Shown: piece by piece, positions 48,152 through 58,162 of the stretch | How positions within the stretch are numbered: the stretch's first letter is position 1 | Layout of the letters: every line of letters starts with the position of its first letter | Origin: an uncultured Cellvibrionales bacterium | GTDB taxonomy: Bacteria > Pseudomonadota > Gammaproteobacteria > Pseudomonadales > Cellvibrionaceae | NCBI GenBank assembly: GCA_913050115.1 | Contig: CAJWZU010000005.1 | Span: 1 to 64,000, forward strand | Direction of reading: 5' to 3' | DNA: 64,000 nt | The notes under the pieces: generated by a model | The model's input: only the letters and a program-made list of their open reading frames with translations | Database searches by the model: none | What the model was told of the DNA's origin: nothing | Program-made: the position numbers and the translations under genes

Positions 48152-48747
48152 TGCGCTTCGATCTAAAAATCATACAAAATTGGATTGCTCAACACAGCCG
48201 TATTCTCGACCTCGGCTGCGGCGACGGAACCTTGCTGGAGCGCCTGCGTGATGAAAAAGGTGCACAAGGCTATGGCTTAGAAATTGGTGCAGATGAAATT
48301 AGTGCCTGTATTGCCAAGGGTTTAAATGTTATTGAACAGGATCTCGATCGCGGCCTCGGAAACTTTGCCGACAACAGCTTCGACACCGTGATGATGACCC
48401 AAGCTCTACAGACTATGACCTATCCGCACAAGGTGCTAGATGAGATGCTGCGCGTAGGCAAAGAGTGCATTGTCACCTTTCCTAATTTTGGTCACTGGAA
48501 GGCGCGCTTGCATCTACTTATTCATGGGCGCATGCCGGTATCGGACTTGCTTCCATGGGAGTGGTACGACACTCCCAATATTCACTTTTGTACCTGTAAG
48601 GACTTTGAAGACCTGTGCAGCGAGAATGGCATCATCATTTTACAGCGTCAGGTTATTAGTGAGCGCAGCTTCAAAATTTTGACCCAGCTACTGCCGAATC
48701 TGTTTGGTGACACCGCGATTTATCGACTGACAAGATCTATACTATAA
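48151..48747 (+). CDS. metW: Methionine biosynthesis protein MetW
   Basis: This 198-residue methyltransferase-fold protein has ILDLGCGDGTLLERL near 19-33 and the family-specific QALQTMTYPHKVLDEMLRVG and VTFPNFGHWKARL segments. MetW works with MetX in homoserine activation in Pseudomonas and related bacteria. Its ATG overlaps the metX stop. Confidence 0.94.
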   Translation: MRFDLKIIQNWIAQHSRILDLGCGDGTLLERLRDEKGAQGYGLEIGADEISACIAKGLNVIEQDLDRGLGNFADNSFDTVMMTQALQTMTYPHKVLDEMLRVGKECIVTFPNFGHWKARLHLLIHGRMPVSDLLPWEWYDTPNIHFCTCKDFEDLCSENGIIILQRQVISERSFKILTQLLPNLFGDTAIYRLTRSIL

Positions 48748-48774
48748 AGATAACCCTGAACTTGGAGAACGAAA

Positions 48775-49224
48775 ATGAAATGGTTAACCACACTGATGCT
48801 TTTCTGCTTGGCAACAACGGTCACTACTTCTGTTAGTGCGCAGGAAAGCACCAAGCCCTATGAGGAATTTGGCGACTATAAAGTCTATTTCAGTGTTTTT
48901 AACAGCACGTTTATCCTGCCTGAAGTGGCGCGTGCCAACAATCTGACTCGCGCCAAAGACCGAGTATTAATCAATATCTCTGTCGTTAAAGATAACACTT
49001 TCGGTCTACCCGCTAAAATTAGTGGTCACGCGTCTAATTTGATGCAACAAAAGAAACATTTAGAGTTCACCGAAATCGCCGAACAAAACACCACTTATTA
49101 TTTAGCGTCGATGTTTCACCTGCACGAAGAAGTGATCAATTTTACTATCGAGGTTACCCCCGAAGGTGAGTCCAAATCGCATACGGTGAAGTTCACGAAG
49201 AAACTGCACCAGAGCGGCTCTTAA
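48775..49224 (+). CDS. DUF4426-family periplasmic protein
   Basis: This 149-residue protein has a clear signal peptide (about 1-23, ending VSA) and a small beta-rich domain: [27 protein letters not shown] is the family's opening. The function is unknown, but this gene regularly stands between metW and rdgB in Pseudomonas-like genomes, as here. A GGAG site precedes the ATG. Confidence 0.88.
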   Translation: MKWLTTLMLFCLATTVTTSVSAQESTKPYEEFGDYKVYFSVFNSTFILPEVARANNLTRAKDRVLINISVVKDNTFGLPAKISGHASNLMQQKKHLEFTEIAEQNTTYYLASMFHLHEEVINFTIEVTPEGESKSHTVKFTKKLHQSGS

Positions 49225-49268
49225 TCGGGTTTAACTGGGCAAATAAAGACACTACAAGCGATTTGAAT

Positions 49269-49865
49269 ATGAAAAAAGTGGTATTGGCCAGCGGTAACGC
49301 CGGCAAGTTAAAAGAGTTTCAACAGCTATTGGGGGACTGCGAATTTGAAATAGTGCCACAGTCAAAGTTTGATGTGCCCGAAGCCGACGAGTGCGGTCTA
49401 AGTTTTATCGAAAATGCCATTATCAAAGCCAGAAACGCCTGCATTCATACCGGCTTGGCCGCAATTGCCGACGACTCTGGTTTGGCGGTGGACGCCCTAA
49501 ATGGGGCTCCGGGTATTTACTCGGCCCGCTTTGCTGGCACTGATGCCACCGACAGTGACAACAACCAACTGCTACTGGAAAAGCTGCGCCTTGTTCCCGA
49601 CGCTCTGCGCAGTGCTCGATTTCACTGCGTACTTGCCTTTATGCGTCACGAGAACGACCCCACCCCCATTATTTGCCACGGCAGCTGGGAGGGGAAAATT
49701 CTTCACGATGCCAGCGGCAGCAATGGTTTTGGCTACGATCCTATATTTTATGTACCCGAGCACAAGTGCACCTCGGCGGAGCTGAAAAAAACCGATAAGA
49801 ACCAAATTAGTCACCGCGCCCGTGCCATGGCGCTGTTACTGCAAACACTAAACGCCCAGCGTTAA
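49269..49865 (+). CDS. rdgB: Non-canonical purine NTP pyrophosphatase (Ham1/RdgB)
   Basis: RdgB removes dITP, XTP and ITP from the nucleotide pool. The ATG at 49269 gives the usual [17 protein letters not shown] start; an in-frame TTG two codons earlier is unlikely. The 198-residue protein shows SGNAGK at 8-13, [12 protein letters not shown] near 66-77, [12 protein letters not shown] and the C-terminal [11 protein letters not shown] and SHRARAM motifs. Confidence 0.95.
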   Translation: MKKVVLASGNAGKLKEFQQLLGDCEFEIVPQSKFDVPEADECGLSFIENAIIKARNACIHTGLAAIADDSGLAVDALNGAPGIYSARFAGTDATDSDNNQLLLEKLRLVPDALRSARFHCVLAFMRHENDPTPIICHGSWEGKILHDASGSNGFGYDPIFYVPEHKCTSAELKKTDKNQISHRARAMALLLQTLNAQR

Positions 49866-49895
49866 CCAAGCAACACCGCGTTGTGCGAGAAATTT

Positions 49896-51053
49896 ATGAA
49901 GCTCCCCCCTCTTTCTTTATATATTCATATACCTTGGTGTGTGCGCAAATGTCCCTATTGCGATTTTAACTCCCACAAGGCCGAGCCCGAACTGCCCGAA
50001 CAGGCCTATGTACAGGCACTGATCGAAGACCTAAAAATTGATGCTGAATTCTGCTCTGGGCGCAAACTCAGTTCAATTTTTATCGGCGGCGGCACCCCCA
50101 GCCTTTTTTCAAGTGCAGCGATTGGCCAGGTTCTCGATGCAGCGCAAAGTATTATCGGTTTTAGCGACGACATAGAAATCACCCTTGAAGCTAACCCCGG
50201 TACCTTCGAACAGGAAAAATTCAGCGGCTATAGAGCCGCCGGTGTCAATCGACTGTCTATTGGTATCCAGAGCTTTAACGACGCACAATTACAGCGCTTG
50301 GGGCGCATTCACTCTAGCGGTGAGGCTGTAGCGGCGGTGGCTATGGCGCGAGCAGCGGGGTTTGACAATATCAATCTCGATTTAATGCACGGACTGCCAG
50401 AACAAACCTTAGAACAGGGCTTGGACGACCTGCGTCAGGGTCTTGCGCTAAACCCTGAACACTTGTCCTGGTATCAGTTAACCATCGAGCAGAACACCGA
50501 GTTTTACTCGGCACCGCCGACCTTGCCAGTAGACGACACCTTGGCCGACATTCAAGATCACGGCCACGTGTTACTGCAGCAAGCTGGATTTCACCAGTAC
50601 GAGATATCGGCCTATACACAGCCACATAAAAACTCGCGCCACAATTTCAATTACTGGCGCTTCGGTGACTATATAGGTATAGGTGCGGGTGCTCATGGAA
50701 AATTAACGCAGCTTGATTCACACGGCAAACTACACATTGAGCGCCGCAATAAAGCACGCCAACCGCAGCACTACCTAGACTATCAACAGCGTATCACGGG
50801 CTTTGTAGCCGGCAGCCAACAACTGAGCGTCGAGCAATTGCCGCTGGAATTTGTTATGAATGCTCTGCGCCTAACCGAAGGTGTTGATATTAATGTATTT
50901 CAGCAAACAACCGGGCTAGCAGTGTCAGCTCTGGAGCCGCAGCGGCAACAATTGATCGCGCGCGGACTGCTGCTAGCCGACCCTCAACGCCTGCAGACTA
51001 CCCCGCTGGGGCAGCGTTTTTTAAACGAAGTACTCTCGATATTCATGGAATAA
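49896..51053 (+). CDS. hemW: Heme chaperone HemW (radical SAM, formerly coproporphyrinogen oxidase-like)
   Basis: The 385-residue protein (start taken at ATG 49896; TTG at 49881 is less likely) has the radical-SAM cluster CVRKCPYC with Cys15, Cys19 and Cys22, FIGGGTPSLF near 66-75 and NRLSIGIQSFND near 113-124. The last cysteine spacing (C-x3-C-x2-C) and lack of the HemN C terminus mark HemW, which binds and delivers heme, rather than true HemN. It closes the metX-to-hemW gene group. Confidence 0.93.
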   Translation: MKLPPLSLYIHIPWCVRKCPYCDFNSHKAEPELPEQAYVQALIEDLKIDAEFCSGRKLSSIFIGGGTPSLFSSAAIGQVLDAAQSIIGFSDDIEITLEANPGTFEQEKFSGYRAAGVNRLSIGIQSFNDAQLQRLGRIHSSGEAVAAVAMARAAGFDNINLDLMHGLPEQTLEQGLDDLRQGLALNPEHLSWYQLTIEQNTEFYSAPPTLPVDDTLADIQDHGHVLLQQAGFHQYEISAYTQPHKNSRHNFNYWRFGDYIGIGAGAHGKLTQLDSHGKLHIERRNKARQPQHYLDYQQRITGFVAGSQQLSVEQLPLEFVMNALRLTEGVDINVFQQTTGLAVSALEPQRQQLIARGLLLADPQRLQTTPLGQRFLNEVLSIFME

Positions 51054-51166
51054 GAAATAGCGCACAATATTAGCGTCCATATCATCTATTAAAGCCTGAC
51101 ATTAGTGTCTAATATCGCCGTATACTACTGTTACACTTAGCTAACTGCGCATTGGAATAAGCATTA

Positions 51167-53557
51167 ATGTTCAATATTGCTCGCTACAGCCGCGAAAATC
51201 CGATTGCGACCAAATTGCTGGGGCTGATTATTCTGTCCAGCTCGCTGATCGCTATGATCGCCATCTTGCTGCAGCTCTACGTTAGCTTCCAAGATGACGT
51301 CGCCGCACTCGAAAAGCGCCTCGATCAGGTGCGTATCTCCACTCTCGCCAGTATCACCAAAAGCCTGTGGGGCTTTGACGAAGAGCAGCTTAGTGTACAA
51401 ATAGAATCGGTATTGGAAGTAGAAGATGTCGCCCAAGTAACGGTAGTGTGGCGCGACTGGAACAATGTCGAGCAAGCCATGATGGCGAACTCCACCAAGG
51501 GCGTAGAACTTGGCGACAATCCCAATAATGTGCTGGTTAAAGAGTACCCGCTAGTTTACGCCGACCCTAATACTCCAGAACAAGAACTCGGCCGACTAGT
51601 GGTTACCGCAAGTTTAGAGGGTGTTTATAACAAACTCTGGGAGCGCGCCGGCTTTATCGCGCTACTGCAGGGTTCGAAAACACTGATCATTTCGCTGTTT
51701 ATCTTGTGGTTAGTGCGCACACTGCTTACCCGCCATATGGATCAGGTAGCTCTGTATGCACGTACCCTTAGCCTCGACAGCCTAACCACACCGCTAATCT
51801 TAAAACGTAAAAAGAACGACGACAAACCCGACGAAATGGATCGAGTCGTGAATGCCATCAATCAGATGCGCGAACAACTGCTCGGCGATATCGAACAGCG
51901 CCGTTCAATTGAAATAGCACTGTTAAGCGAGAAAGAAGAAAAACTAGAAACTCGCCGCCAAAAAGCCGCCGCCGAAGATGCCAACCGCGCCAAAAGTCAA
52001 TTCTTAGCGACCATGAGTCATGAGATTCGCACCCCTATGAACGGTGTAATTGGCATGGTTGAGTTACTACGCGATACGCCATTAAACGAAAACCAGCAAC
52101 ACTATCTCGATGTCATTCACCGCTCCGGTGAAACCCTGCTCGATATCATCAACGATATTCTCGATTACTCGAAGATTGAGGCGGGCAAGATGAAGCTTGA
52201 ATCCGCGCCCTTCAACCTCGAAGACCTGATTGAAGACTGCATCCAGCTCTTTGGCGCCACCGCCAACAAACGCCGTATCGAACTGATCGGCAATGTTAGC
52301 CCCACCACGCCCATACACTTACTCGGCGACCCGACTCGACTGCGTCAAGTCCTCATCAACTTGCTCGGTAATGCCTTTAAATTTACCAGCGAAGGTTCAG
52401 TACTACTCGAAGCCAAACGCGATCTAAACTGCACCATTGACGAGCCACTGATCCGTTTTTCAGTGCGTGACTCAGGCATCGGTATTGAGCAACAAGCCTT
52501 AAATCAGCTGTTTGAGTCTTTTAGCCAAGCCGATAGTTCAACGACTCGCAAATACGGCGGCACTGGGCTTGGGCTGGCGATCTGTAAAAGCATGGCCGAG
52601 CTTATGGACGGTCACATTGGCGTCGAGAGTATCAAGGGCGAAGGCTCTACTTTTTGGTTCACAGCGCGTTTCAAACTGTCGACTACAATAATCGAGCCAT
52701 CAACTCGCTCCAATCAAATTACCACCTGCATAGCCGGCAAAAAGTTACTTATCGTGGAAGATAACCACGCCTTAGCGGATGTTATCCAGCACCACTGCCT
52801 AAGCTGGGGAATAGAGGCAAAAATTGCCGCTACCGGCTTTCAAGCACAACAATTATTAACACAGCACCGCTTTGACTTTGCCTCGCTTGACTACCATTTA
52901 CCTGATATTACAGGGCTAGAATTGGCGCATCGAATTCGCACAGACAATATTAATATGCCCATGTTTATGCTCACAGGCACTGATGAGGCTATGTCAGACG
53001 AGGTAATGCAAGATTTAAATATTACCACCGCTCTGCGCAAGCCAATCTCTATGAAGCGATTAAAATCTGAATTGGCGGGTTTACTGGGTGCCAATATCAA
53101 ATTAGAAAAAGAGCAACATGGTACTGCTCGCGACTTTAGCCTATTTGCTCACCTACGCGTGCTGGTCGCAGAAGACAATGCCGTCAACCGCATGGTGATC
53201 AAAGGCCTACTGGGTAAATTGAAGATTGAACCCGTAATGGCTGAAAACGGTCTGCTGGCATTTAATGCATTAAAAGAGGCTGATAAACCTTTTGATATGG
53301 TGTTAATGGATTGCGAAATGCCTGAAATGGACGGCTTTGAAGCTACTCACCAGATTCGCCAATATGAAAAAGCCAACAGCATGGAAGCCACGCCAATTGT
53401 TGCCCTCACCGCCCATGCCTTGCAGGAGCATCGCGAAGCCGTCTACGCCAGCGGCATGAGTCACTATCTTTGCAAGCCCGTAACACTCAACGACCTTCAC
53501 AACGCAATGGAGAAAATGGGGCTAATGAAATCCACCCCACGAGCAATGGACACTTAA
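51167..53557 (+). CDS. Membrane hybrid histidine kinase with two receiver domains
   Basis: This 796-residue protein has a membrane helix at about 17-39, a periplasmic sensor domain (about 40-160) of no recognised type, a second helix near 168-186 and a coiled linker. The kinase core has the phospho-accepting His285 in [11 protein letters not shown] and ATPase motifs [15 protein letters not shown] and GGTGLGLAI. Receiver 1 has Asp near 574 (SLDYHLPD); receiver 2 has Asp near 714 ([11 protein letters not shown]) and Lys near 769 (LCKPV). There is no Hpt domain, so the signal must pass to a separate phosphotransfer protein. The gene is monocistronic here; its input is unknown. Confidence 0.92.
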   Translation: MFNIARYSRENPIATKLLGLIILSSSLIAMIAILLQLYVSFQDDVAALEKRLDQVRISTLASITKSLWGFDEEQLSVQIESVLEVEDVAQVTVVWRDWNNVEQAMMANSTKGVELGDNPNNVLVKEYPLVYADPNTPEQELGRLVVTASLEGVYNKLWERAGFIALLQGSKTLIISLFILWLVRTLLTRHMDQVALYARTLSLDSLTTPLILKRKKNDDKPDEMDRVVNAINQMREQLLGDIEQRRSIEIALLSEKEEKLETRRQKAAAEDANRAKSQFLATMSHEIRTPMNGVIGMVELLRDTPLNENQQHYLDVIHRSGETLLDIINDILDYSKIEAGKMKLESAPFNLEDLIEDCIQLFGATANKRRIELIGNVSPTTPIHLLGDPTRLRQVLINLLGNAFKFTSEGSVLLEAKRDLNCTIDEPLIRFSVRDSGIGIEQQALNQLFESFSQADSSTTRKYGGTGLGLAICKSMAELMDGHIGVESIKGEGSTFWFTARFKLSTTIIEPSTRSNQITTCIAGKKLLIVEDNHALADVIQHHCLSWGIEAKIAATGFQAQQLLTQHRFDFASLDYHLPDITGLELAHRIRTDNINMPMFMLTGTDEAMSDEVMQDLNITTALRKPISMKRLKSELAGLLGANIKLEKEQHGTARDFSLFAHLRVLVAEDNAVNRMVIKGLLGKLKIEPVMAENGLLAFNALKEADKPFDMVLMDCEMPEMDGFEATHQIRQYEKANSMEATPIVALTAHALQEHREAVYASGMSHYLCKPVTLNDLHNAMEKMGLMKSTPRAMDT

Positions 53558-53891
53558 TGCAAACAGCTCGTCTATTGCCACTGATTACCTGACCACTATA
53601 GATACTGACCTAACCTAAATAATTAGCCGACTTAGGCTCACCAATTAATGAGCTTCACCTGACATTTAATAGTGCACTTGTGGCATTTTTATGGATCACA
53701 TAGAACAATCAAGGAGGTGATGCTGTGTTTTTTTAAGATGTAATCCTTATCTCTGGTCTTTTTCGTCTATTATTACCAATCAGAACGCATCTCGACTTGC
53801 CGCCTTGCGCCACAATCTTTATTATTTCAATATTAAATTAACAACGGCCATCATAATATTGAGCCACTATCTATAATTTTGGAGAACCACC
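53558..53891. other. Leader region before trxA with an isolated perfect ribosome binding site
   Basis: These 334 bases hold no ordinary gene. At 53711-53721 stands AAGGAGGTGAT, an 11-base complement of the 16S rRNA 3' end. It precedes only minimal frames: GTG-TTT-TTT-TAA from 53725, or a 7-codon frame from the ATG at 53720. The trxA promoter lies somewhere in the AT-rich final 90 bases; a GGAG site precedes trxA. Confidence 0.5.
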
Positions 53892-54218
53892 ATGAACAAC
53901 GCAATCATTCACGTTACTGACGACAGCTTTGAAGCCGATGTACTCAAAGCCGAAGGACCGGTTCTGGTCGACTTTTGGGCCGAATGGTGTGGACCGTGTA
54001 AAATGATTGCTCCTGTATTGGACGAATTGGCCAGCACCTATGCCGGAAAAATATCCATCGCCAAAATGGATGTTGATGACAGTAAAGAAACTCCAGCCAA
54101 GTTCAATATTCGCGGTATCCCTACCCTGATCATCTTTAAAAATGGCGAAGCGTCCTCCACCAAAGTAGGCGCTCTGACCAAAAAGCAGTTAATAGAGTTT
54201 ATTGAATCTAGCCTATAA
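53892..54218 (+). CDS. trxA: Thioredoxin 1
   Basis: This cytoplasmic dithiol reductant has 108 residues, the family's usual length, the active site WCGPC at 32-36, the buried Asp at 27 (VDFWAEW) and the cis-proline in RGIPTLIIF. An optimal GGAGA site precedes the ATG. A strong bidirectional terminator follows, and rho is next, an arrangement common in gammaproteobacteria. Confidence 0.98.
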   Translation: MNNAIIHVTDDSFEADVLKAEGPVLVDFWAEWCGPCKMIAPVLDELASTYAGKISIAKMDVDDSKETPAKFNIRGIPTLIIFKNGEASSTKVGALTKKQLIEFIESSL

Positions 54219-54222
54219 TTCG

Positions 54223-54258
54223 AATAAATAGCCGCTTAACCTCTAGCGGCTATTTATT
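54223..54258 (+). terminator. Intrinsic terminator after trxA
   Basis: AATAAATAGCCGC (54223-54235) and GCGGCTATTTATT (54246-54258) form a perfect 13-bp stem with a 10-base loop, 4 bases after the trxA stop. A/T-rich sides on both flanks allow termination in either direction. Confidence 0.88.
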
Positions 54259-54269
54259 GCACTGTTTTT

Positions 54270-54298
54270 TTGCACTGCTGTTATTAAGCCGCTATACT
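54270..54298 (+). promoter_or_regulatory. Sigma-70 promoter of rho
   Basis: TTGCAC (54270-54275), a 17-base spacer and TATACT (54293-54298) make a near-consensus housekeeping promoter directly after the trxA terminator and 155 bases before the rho start codon. Confidence 0.8.
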
Positions 54299-54339
54299 CA
54301 ATTTTAGTTTTTCAGACGTCCTGTCCGGATAGTCTAGTC

Positions 54340-54393
54340 TAAAGAAGTAACCAACAATTTCATTCTCCCTTACTCTCAATCCCCACTTCGGGG
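54340..54393 (+). promoter_or_regulatory. C-rich rho leader, possible rut site, with small hairpin
   Basis: The rho leader contains a pyrimidine-rich, G-poor stretch (about 54350-54384) followed by a small hairpin CCCC-ACTTC-GGGG at 54381-54393. Rho proteins bind such C-rich, unstructured RNA, and rho is known to attenuate its own leader in E. coli. Autoregulation here is inferred. Confidence 0.45.
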
Positions 54394-54452
54394 CCTGCAC
54401 CTAGCCATTCCTACTGGCCGTATCTGCGACCCCCCTCAAAAAAGCATTATTT

Positions 54453-55712
54453 ATGAATCTTACCGACCTGAAAGCCAAACCAATTGAAGAACTGATTGGC
54501 ATCGCCAAAGATATGGGCCTAGACAACCTTGGCCGCAATCGTAAACAAGAAGTACTCTTCAATATTTTGAAACGCCATGCTAAAGGCGGTGAAGACATTT
54601 ACGGCGATGGTGTACTGGAAATTCTTCAAGATGGCTTCGGTTTTCTGCGTTCAGCTGACTCATCCTTTCTCGCTGGACCTGATGATATTTATGTCTCTCC
54701 CAGCCAAATACGCCGTTTTAACCTGCGCACCGGCGACAGTATTTCGGGAAAAATTCGTCCGCCAAAAGATGGTGAACGCTACTTTGCCATGCTCAAAGTT
54801 GATCAGATCAACTACGACAAACCCGAGAACTCCAAGAACAAAATTCTGTTCGAAAACCTGACGCCACTCTTTCCCAACAAGCGTTTAGTTCTAGAGGCGG
54901 GCAACGGCTCATCGGAAGATTTAACCGGTCGTGTAATCGACCTCATCTCTCCGATAGGTAAAGGCCAGCGGGGCTTGATAGTAGCACCGCCTAAAGCCGG
55001 TAAAACCATCATGATGCAAAATATCGCTCAGGCCATCACTCGCAATAATCCCGAGTGTCACTTGATCGTACTGCTCATTGACGAGCGTCCAGAAGAAGTC
55101 ACTGAAATGCGCCGCTCAGTCCGTGGCGAAGTGGTCGCCTCGACCTTTGATGAGCCACCTGCGCGCCATGTACAAGTGGCCGAGATGGTAATCGAGAAAG
55201 CTAAGCGCCTGGTGGAACACAAGAAAGATGTAATCATTCTGCTCGACTCCATCACCCGCTTGGCGCGAGCCTATAACACCGTCATTCCTTCCTCCGGCAA
55301 AGTTCTCACCGGTGGTGTCGATGCTCATGCTCTAGAGCGTCCGAAACGTTTCTTCGGCGCTGCGCGTAATATCGAAGAGGGCGGCAGCCTGACTATTATC
55401 GCAACTACTCTAGTCGATACTGGTTCTAAAATGGATGAGGTTATCTACGAAGAGTTTAAAGGCACCGGTAATCAGGAGCTGCATCTTGACCGAAAAATTG
55501 CCGAGAAGCGCATCTACCCTGCTATTAACCTGCGTCGCTCTGGCACACGCCGAGAAGATCTTTTAATGAAAGAAGACGAGCTCCAACGCGTGTGGATTCT
55601 GCGCAAGCTGCTCACTGATATGGAAGATACCGGCGCCACCGACTTTTTGCTTGGCAAACTGAAAGATTTCAACAATAACGATGATTTCTTTATGTCGATG
55701 AAAAGAAAATAA
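54453..55712 (+). CDS. rho: Transcription termination factor Rho
   Basis: This hexameric RNA helicase ends transcription. At 419 residues it is the standard length, with the N-terminal helix bundle (1-47), an OSB-fold RNA-binding domain with GFGFLRS at 61-67, Walker A PPKAGKT at 179-185, Walker [11 protein letters not shown] near 259-268, the Q loop and R loop ([20 protein letters not shown] near 288-307). An independent promoter and long leader precede it, and an intrinsic terminator follows. Confidence 0.98.
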   Translation: MNLTDLKAKPIEELIGIAKDMGLDNLGRNRKQEVLFNILKRHAKGGEDIYGDGVLEILQDGFGFLRSADSSFLAGPDDIYVSPSQIRRFNLRTGDSISGKIRPPKDGERYFAMLKVDQINYDKPENSKNKILFENLTPLFPNKRLVLEAGNGSSEDLTGRVIDLISPIGKGQRGLIVAPPKAGKTIMMQNIAQAITRNNPECHLIVLLIDERPEEVTEMRRSVRGEVVASTFDEPPARHVQVAEMVIEKAKRLVEHKKDVIILLDSITRLARAYNTVIPSSGKVLTGGVDAHALERPKRFFGAARNIEEGGSLTIIATTLVDTGSKMDEVIYEEFKGTGNQELHLDRKIAEKRIYPAINLRRSGTRREDLLMKEDELQRVWILRKLLTDMEDTGATDFLLGKLKDFNNNDDFFMSMKRK

Positions 55713-55768
55713 GCTATAGATTATCAAAGTCGCTGCAAATTTAGAGCTTAGAAAGTAAGTTAACCGCA

Positions 55769-55794
55769 AGCCAGATCACGAGATCTGGCTTTTT
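55769..55794 (+). terminator. Intrinsic terminator after rho
   Basis: AGCCAGATC (55769-55777) and GATCTGGCT (55782-55790) form a perfect 9-bp stem with a 4-base loop, followed by a T-run. It lies 57 bases after the rho stop codon. Confidence 0.92.
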
Positions 55795-55830
55795 AATGGC
55801 AATTTTAATTTTTAAAAAATGGGATAAATT

Positions 55831-56643
55831 ATGGATACGGAATCTCTCAACGCTGTACAAGCTTTAGTGCTCGTATATGCTCCAAACCTACTTCTCGCCA
55901 TTGTCACGCTAGTGATCGGCTGGAGCCTAATCGGCTTTGCCATGAAGATGTTTGTTAAGGGCATGGAAAAGAAAGGTATGGAGTCCACCCTGCGTGGTTT
56001 CTTACATAACTTAGGTAATACCCTGTTAAAAGCTATGCTGCTAATCAGTGTGGCTTCCATGGTTGGCATCGAGACTACTTCCTTTATCGCTGTACTGGGT
56101 GCTGCGGGTCTCGCGATAGGCTTGGCCCTTCAGGGTAGCCTGTCAAACTTCGCCGGTGGCGTACTGATCCTGATATTTAAACCCTACAAAGTAGGCGATG
56201 TCATTCAGGCCCAAGGCGAGATCGGCTGCGTAAAAGAAATTCAAATTTTTACCACCCAATTACTTACGCCCGATAACAAGCGGATCATCATCCCTAATGG
56301 CCCACTAGCCAACGGTAATATCGCTAACTATTCCAGCGAAGATAAACGTCGTGTCGATTTTGTTTTTGGCATTGGCTACGGTGACTGTATCGATAAAGCG
56401 CGCAGTGTTATAAAAAGCGTACTCGATGCCGACCAACGCATCCACAAAGACACTGACGCCGTTATCGTTGTATCAGAACTAGCTGATAGCTCCGTAAACT
56501 TTACTGTGCGTGTATGGGCTGATAGCGGCGATTACTGGGGAATTTATTTCGATACCACTGAAAGCGTTAAAAAATCATTTGACGCACAGGGTATTTCTAT
56601 TCCCTTCCCTCAGCGCGATGTCCATATGCATCAGCAAGGTTAA
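55831..56643 (+). CDS. mscS: Small-conductance mechanosensitive channel MscS
   Basis: MscS releases solutes on osmotic downshift. The 270-residue inner-membrane protein has three helices (about 15-38, 60-82, and the pore helix 86-116 with GAAGLAIGLALQGSLSNFAGG, the Ala/Gly pattern of the MscS gate), then the beta domain (KPYKVGDVI) and cytoplasmic cage. Length and motifs match E. coli MscS. A leader GGGATAAATT precedes the ATG. A very long terminator hairpin lies 160 bases downstream. Confidence 0.94.
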   Translation: MDTESLNAVQALVLVYAPNLLLAIVTLVIGWSLIGFAMKMFVKGMEKKGMESTLRGFLHNLGNTLLKAMLLISVASMVGIETTSFIAVLGAAGLAIGLALQGSLSNFAGGVLILIFKPYKVGDVIQAQGEIGCVKEIQIFTTQLLTPDNKRIIIPNGPLANGNIANYSSEDKRRVDFVFGIGYGDCIDKARSVIKSVLDADQRIHKDTDAVIVVSELADSSVNFTVRVWADSGDYWGIYFDTTESVKKSFDAQGISIPFPQRDVHMHQQG

Positions 56644-56803
56644 ATAAAGGATGCTGCTCTTTCGGGAGTTTATCAACAGCAATTACAGCTCTCGGCTTTT
56701 GCTGCTATGGATAGTGGCAATGCCAAAGTGATTTGTAAAAGGCACCGACTTACATTCACTGCATGAGTTACCACGAAGGATAAAGACAGTCTTCCGGTTA
56801 AAT

Positions 56804-56863
56804 ATGCAGTGCTATTAAAAAAGGCTTGGTCTCACGACCAAGCCTTTTTTAATAGCACTGCAT
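56804..56863. terminator. Very long bidirectional terminator hairpin
   Basis: The arms 56804-56830 and 56837-56863 are perfect inverse copies over 27 bases with a 6-base loop (CTCACG). The inner GC-rich part AGGCTTGGT/ACCAAGCCT is flanked by a T-run and A-run, so it can terminate transcription from both sides. It lies after mscS. Confidence 0.93.
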
Positions 56864-57123
56864 TAGTTTTACATCCCACTAAATACTAAGCCAGTAATAA
56901 CCACCTCCCCATTAGCACGAAGATCTCTTGTGCGCCGGACAGACTAAGAGCCCAAAAATAAAGATCACTGGCTATAAATATACCCAGCGACATTTCGATG
57001 TGGGCGGAGACGCTTACTATTAACCCAATAGAGTAACTTTCAGGTACAAACAAGTGCAGGAGAGTATAAGGGTCCAAGCTAGTCGCTGGCCCAGCACAGT
57101 GACCCTTGGCGTAGATAATGAAG

Positions 57124-57372
57124 GTCGGTCTCGCCGCGCCAGCCGTTAATTTCTGCCCAACCAGTAGTGCCGAACTTAATCTTATGGCGCATCATGTAGC
57201 TAGGTATCTACACTCGATACTCTTCATTGTGCGCTACCACGTGGGGCCACGGACCGACAATAGATATACTACCACCAAGCACATTGATAAATTGCGGCAG
57301 CTCAGCCGGCGAAGTACGATGCAAAAATGCCCATAGCTTGGTGGTACGCATATCGCCCTTGGTCGTAAGAAG
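57124..57372 (-). pseudogene. Relic of a polyprenyl-phosphate sugar transferase (WcaJ-type)
   Basis: On the minus strand, codons from 57372 read TTKGDMRTTKLWAFLHRTSP, AELPQFINVLGG, SISIVGPWPHVVAHNEEYRV, a TAG stop (57210-57208), then MMRHKIKFGTTGWAEINGWRGETD. This is the C-terminal half of the bacterial sugar transferase domain that starts exopolysaccharide repeat units; its hallmark is SLDELPQ, VGPRPH, HNEEYR, KPGITGW and NGWRGETD. The usual Arg in GPRP is Trp here. The N-terminal half and the last residues are gone. A short continuing frame near 57002 may be a further remnant, displaced by about 100 bases. Confidence 0.85.
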
Positions 57373-57774
57373 GATACATGACAAGCTTCAGACCACTGCC
57401 TAAAAACTAAGTGCCTAAATAACCATGCAACACTTACAGCTTTTCTTGGTGTTAGCTTTTATATGCATTGAAAAATATGTAATCAGCACCCACTTAAGCT
57501 TCACGAATATGATGACCATAATAGCGTTAAAAGATCTTACATTTAACTTACGATAAGCCTGGATTGTTGCTGTTTGCAGACTCTCAAAGACTGGCAATTA
57601 CCCCACAATGAACGCCACAACAAAATTTAGTGTATTAATTTAAGCTATACTATTTAACTTAGTTGTTTGGCATGGCATGGCAATAGGAAAGTAGCTTCAA
57701 TGTAATAGTCATGTATATTAGCGCCATGAACATCAATTGTGCTGCTCCAAAACCACTATATTTCAAAGGGTTAT

Positions 57775-57870
57775 GTACAGGGCAAGCTTATGCATCTAAT
57801 AATGCCGGTTGAATGCCTAGCCCGGCACCTAGCGAAAAAGGAGAATTTTTTGTTCTCTCGCTTTTAGGCT
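57775..57870 (+). other. Possible structured RNA or DNA element upstream of the diguanylate cyclase
   Basis: Inverse pairs stack closely here: GCCGG/CCGGC (57804-57826), CCTA-GCGA/TCGC-TAGG (57828-57868, with small bulges) and GAGAA/TTCTC (57841-57857). The segment begins with CAGGGCAA. I cannot assign it to a known RNA class. Confidence 0.3.
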
Positions 57871-58162
57871 AATTTATTTGAGAGATCGATATCTAATCGA
57901 AGGTGAAATTTATAGCCACAGACATATCCATGCAATTGGGATATCTTCGTTGTAACGTTAATGGCCAACACTGACCACCGCATTGTGATAAGGCTGCTAG
58001 CTTAATTAATCAACCTTCTGATACAAACGCGAAAATGTCAAAATTTGTATGGCTATAAGTAGCTATTTAGCCTCATTAGAAATATCAAAGGTAGTAAATT
58101 TATCTGTTATTAATTGTAATAATAGAAATTTTATAAAAGTGGATCAGAGATAGCCTATAAAA

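Larger units (their letters stand above)
56644..58162. other. Gene-poor, AT-rich spacer with a sugar-transferase relic
   Basis: No intact gene is visible in these 1.5 kb. The contents are the long terminator hairpin at 56804-56863, a decayed polyprenyl-phosphate sugar-transferase fragment at about 57124-57372, a structured-looking stretch at 57775-57870, and the AT-rich promoter zone of the diguanylate cyclase gene. Confidence 0.7.

Noticed and set aside
57118-57336. 72-codon plus-strand frame near 57.2 kb
   Set aside because: It is antisense to the sugar-transferase relic.
57778-57840. GEMM-I (cyclic-di-GMP) riboswitch before the diguanylate cyclase
   Set aside because: CAGGGCAA and a later GCCTA/CCGGC stretch resemble parts of the motif, but the GAAA tetraloop arm and the GGGACGCAAAGCC core are missing or out of place.
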